DNA from: Trochalopteron elliotii | Lineage: Eukaryota; Chordata; Aves; Passeriformes; Leiothrichidae | Assembly (NCBI GenBank): GCA_024734555.1 | Contig: JANPWX010000096.1 | Location: 12,436,445 to 12,500,444, forward strand | Length of the DNA: 64,000 nt | Direction: 5' to 3' | Shown: positions 62,450-64,000 of the stretch, in pieces | Layout: every line of letters begins with the position of its first letter | How positions within the stretch are numbered: position 1 is the first letter of the stretch | Notes under the pieces: generated by a model | Databases searched by the model: none | Told to the model about the DNA's origin: nothing | The model's input: only the letters and a program-made list of their open reading frames with translations | Position numbers and translations under genes: made by a program

Positions 62450-64000
62450 TTTGGTGTCCCGCAAATACGGATTCTTGGATTCTGCAGCAAAGATAAAATG
62501 GAACAACAACAAAAAAATGAATCAACTACACTGAAGATATAAAACATGCTACAAGTGAAATGTTACTGTCCAAATTGCATATACATAAAGTCAAGGATTT
62601 GTACCATCTGCCTCCTGTTTTTTGAACTCCAAAAATTCCCATCTTTTCTGCCAGTTGTTGCTTTGAGGTCTTTTAATCTTTCCAAAATCTCTCTTGATTT
62701 TCCTTTTTTTGAAAGATCTATTTTTTCTTTCACAGAAGTCATTTTGTGGTGCTTGTCTCCCTCCATATCAGAATGCCTTTCTCATATAGTTGAATTGCAG
62801 TGCTTTGTTTCAGAAATGTTACAATGCTTTTCATTGATCACAACCCATGACCCTTATGAAACACCTGCAATTCATCTACAGCAACAAAAATGAGTCTGCC
62901 TTGATACCATTTACCTGCCTCCTTTTTTCAGTAGCTTTGTTGTGTTTCAGGGATATCATTTCAGCAGCAGTGAAGCTTTGCTTATAATATACATATTTCT
63001 GCCTGAAATGTAGATGAAAGGAATATCAGTCTGATTAATATGCTAAGAAATGTTATCTTTCTGACTCACTTTAGGGTAGGAGAAGACAAATGTCTGAAGA
63101 AAGATGCTTTTTGTTTCTCGCGTGTTCTCCAATCCATAAAAAAATACAGTAAAGAAAATAAGCTATGCAAAGGAAGAAAACACTCCCATAAAATGCTAAG
63201 ACAGGCTTGCTTGCATACTATTGTGTGATAGCCAGCTTCTCAATCCTCTCTGCAATTATGATAACATTTTGCTTTCCAAAACTGCTGCAATTAGCATATT
63301 TAAACATAGTCATTTCAAAGTATGCTGTTTAGCTCAAATTTATCAGCATTTTCATTGCATAAAATTTCGTCTTAATAATCCATGAAGGTCAAGCTATTAG
63401 CAAGACACACACAAGCTCACAAAAAACATGCCTGAAGCACAGTGGAAAATTCATGACACTTAAGTGACTTGGCTATAATTCCTTTTCATTTCAACAGCCT
63501 TTAAAACTCTCCACATGAAAACAGCAATAGCCTTATGACATTTGCAGGGCAGCATGTTTTCTGAACATTTACTTTCTTGACTTTTTTTAACCTAAGGGTA
63601 ATGTTCAATGTCAGCATATTTGCTGAAGTTAAAGACAGAAACAGAATTCAAAACTAGCAATTTTTCATAAGAGCCTTAGAATGCACTAAATTTGCATTGG
63701 CACAGTATTTTCTGTGGATAGCCTGGATTTTTATGAACAAAAAAGAAAATCCATTTCAGTTTTTAAGTCCTTTTTTATGCCCACAATATTATTTCTTATA
63801 AATATTTGTTCTGTTGACTTTCTGAAGTTGTTTCTGTGAAGTCTGCATGAGTCTGTGAACTTTAGAAGTTAATTTATCTAAGAGGAGAAGTTCTATTAGG
63901 ATTATTTTGACAATTTGAGTTTCAATAGTAAGATCAGAAAATTAAAGCATTTGACCAGTAGGGTTCCTTATGTTTTGATTTTCACAATGTAAAACAAACA
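62450..64000. other. Possible short retroviral leader, then ordinary intron
   Basis: The first 20-60 bases may be leader of the preceding LTR element (primer-binding-like site 62452-62470). After that nothing retroviral is visible, and the sequence to the window end is plain AT-rich intron. Confidence 0.45.

Noticed and set aside
62450..64000. Retroviral gag or other viral coding sequence after the 62 kb LTR
   Set aside because: No open frame or motif (zinc knuckle, protease, RT) is visible; the sequence returns to plain intron.

Overview
The window looks like a piece of a bird genome, most likely a songbird. It is AT-rich, has no long ORF (the longest open frame is about 128 codons and shows no recognisable domain), and carries repeats typical of birds: CR1 retroposon 3' ends closing in ATTCTRTG-like tails, LTRs of avian endogenous retroviruses, and one tRNA-Ile-derived fragment of the kind that founded a passerine SINE family. 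The species and chromosome cannot be fixed from the sequence. Synteny knowledge (human 6q22, usually matching chicken chromosome 3) is only an inference.

The one protein-coding feature I can support is an 81-bp internal exon at 29509-29589 on the + strand. It has a strong polypyrimidine tract and AG acceptor, a GT donor, and an open 27-codon frame matching the third transmembrane segment of NKAIN proteins, best NKAIN2. NKAIN2 is known for very large introns, so the rest of the window is best read as intron on both sides of this exon (1-29508 and 29590-64000).

Layout: 1-179 is an ERV LTR fragment cut by the window edge; 5915-6526 is a CR1 3' end; 27511-27648 is a small CR1 tail; 29509-29589 is the exon; 34229-34540 is an old CR1 tail on the - strand; 52690-53773 is a longer CR1 piece with the end of the reverse transcriptase and a complete 3' tail; 54111-54170 is a tRNA-Ile-like relic; 57430-58015 is an LTR whose two halves lie in opposite orientation; 59774-59939 is a CR1 tail; 62010-62449 is a second type of LTR with a polyadenylation signal and a primer-binding-site-like sequence after it. 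Between these lie microsatellites, including AAAAT, TAGA, CATA, GTTT, GGTTT, CAAAA, AT and ATT/AAT types and a 42-base A run.

I did not find an undescribed biological system. The observations most worth a second look are the rearranged LTR near 57.7 kb (the LTR terminus is joined next to its own TATA region), the tRNA-Ile relic, a CTCF-like motif at 37.3 kb, and a run of three adjacent hairpins at 45.8 kb. Family names for repeats come from memory of avian consensus sequences, not from a search.
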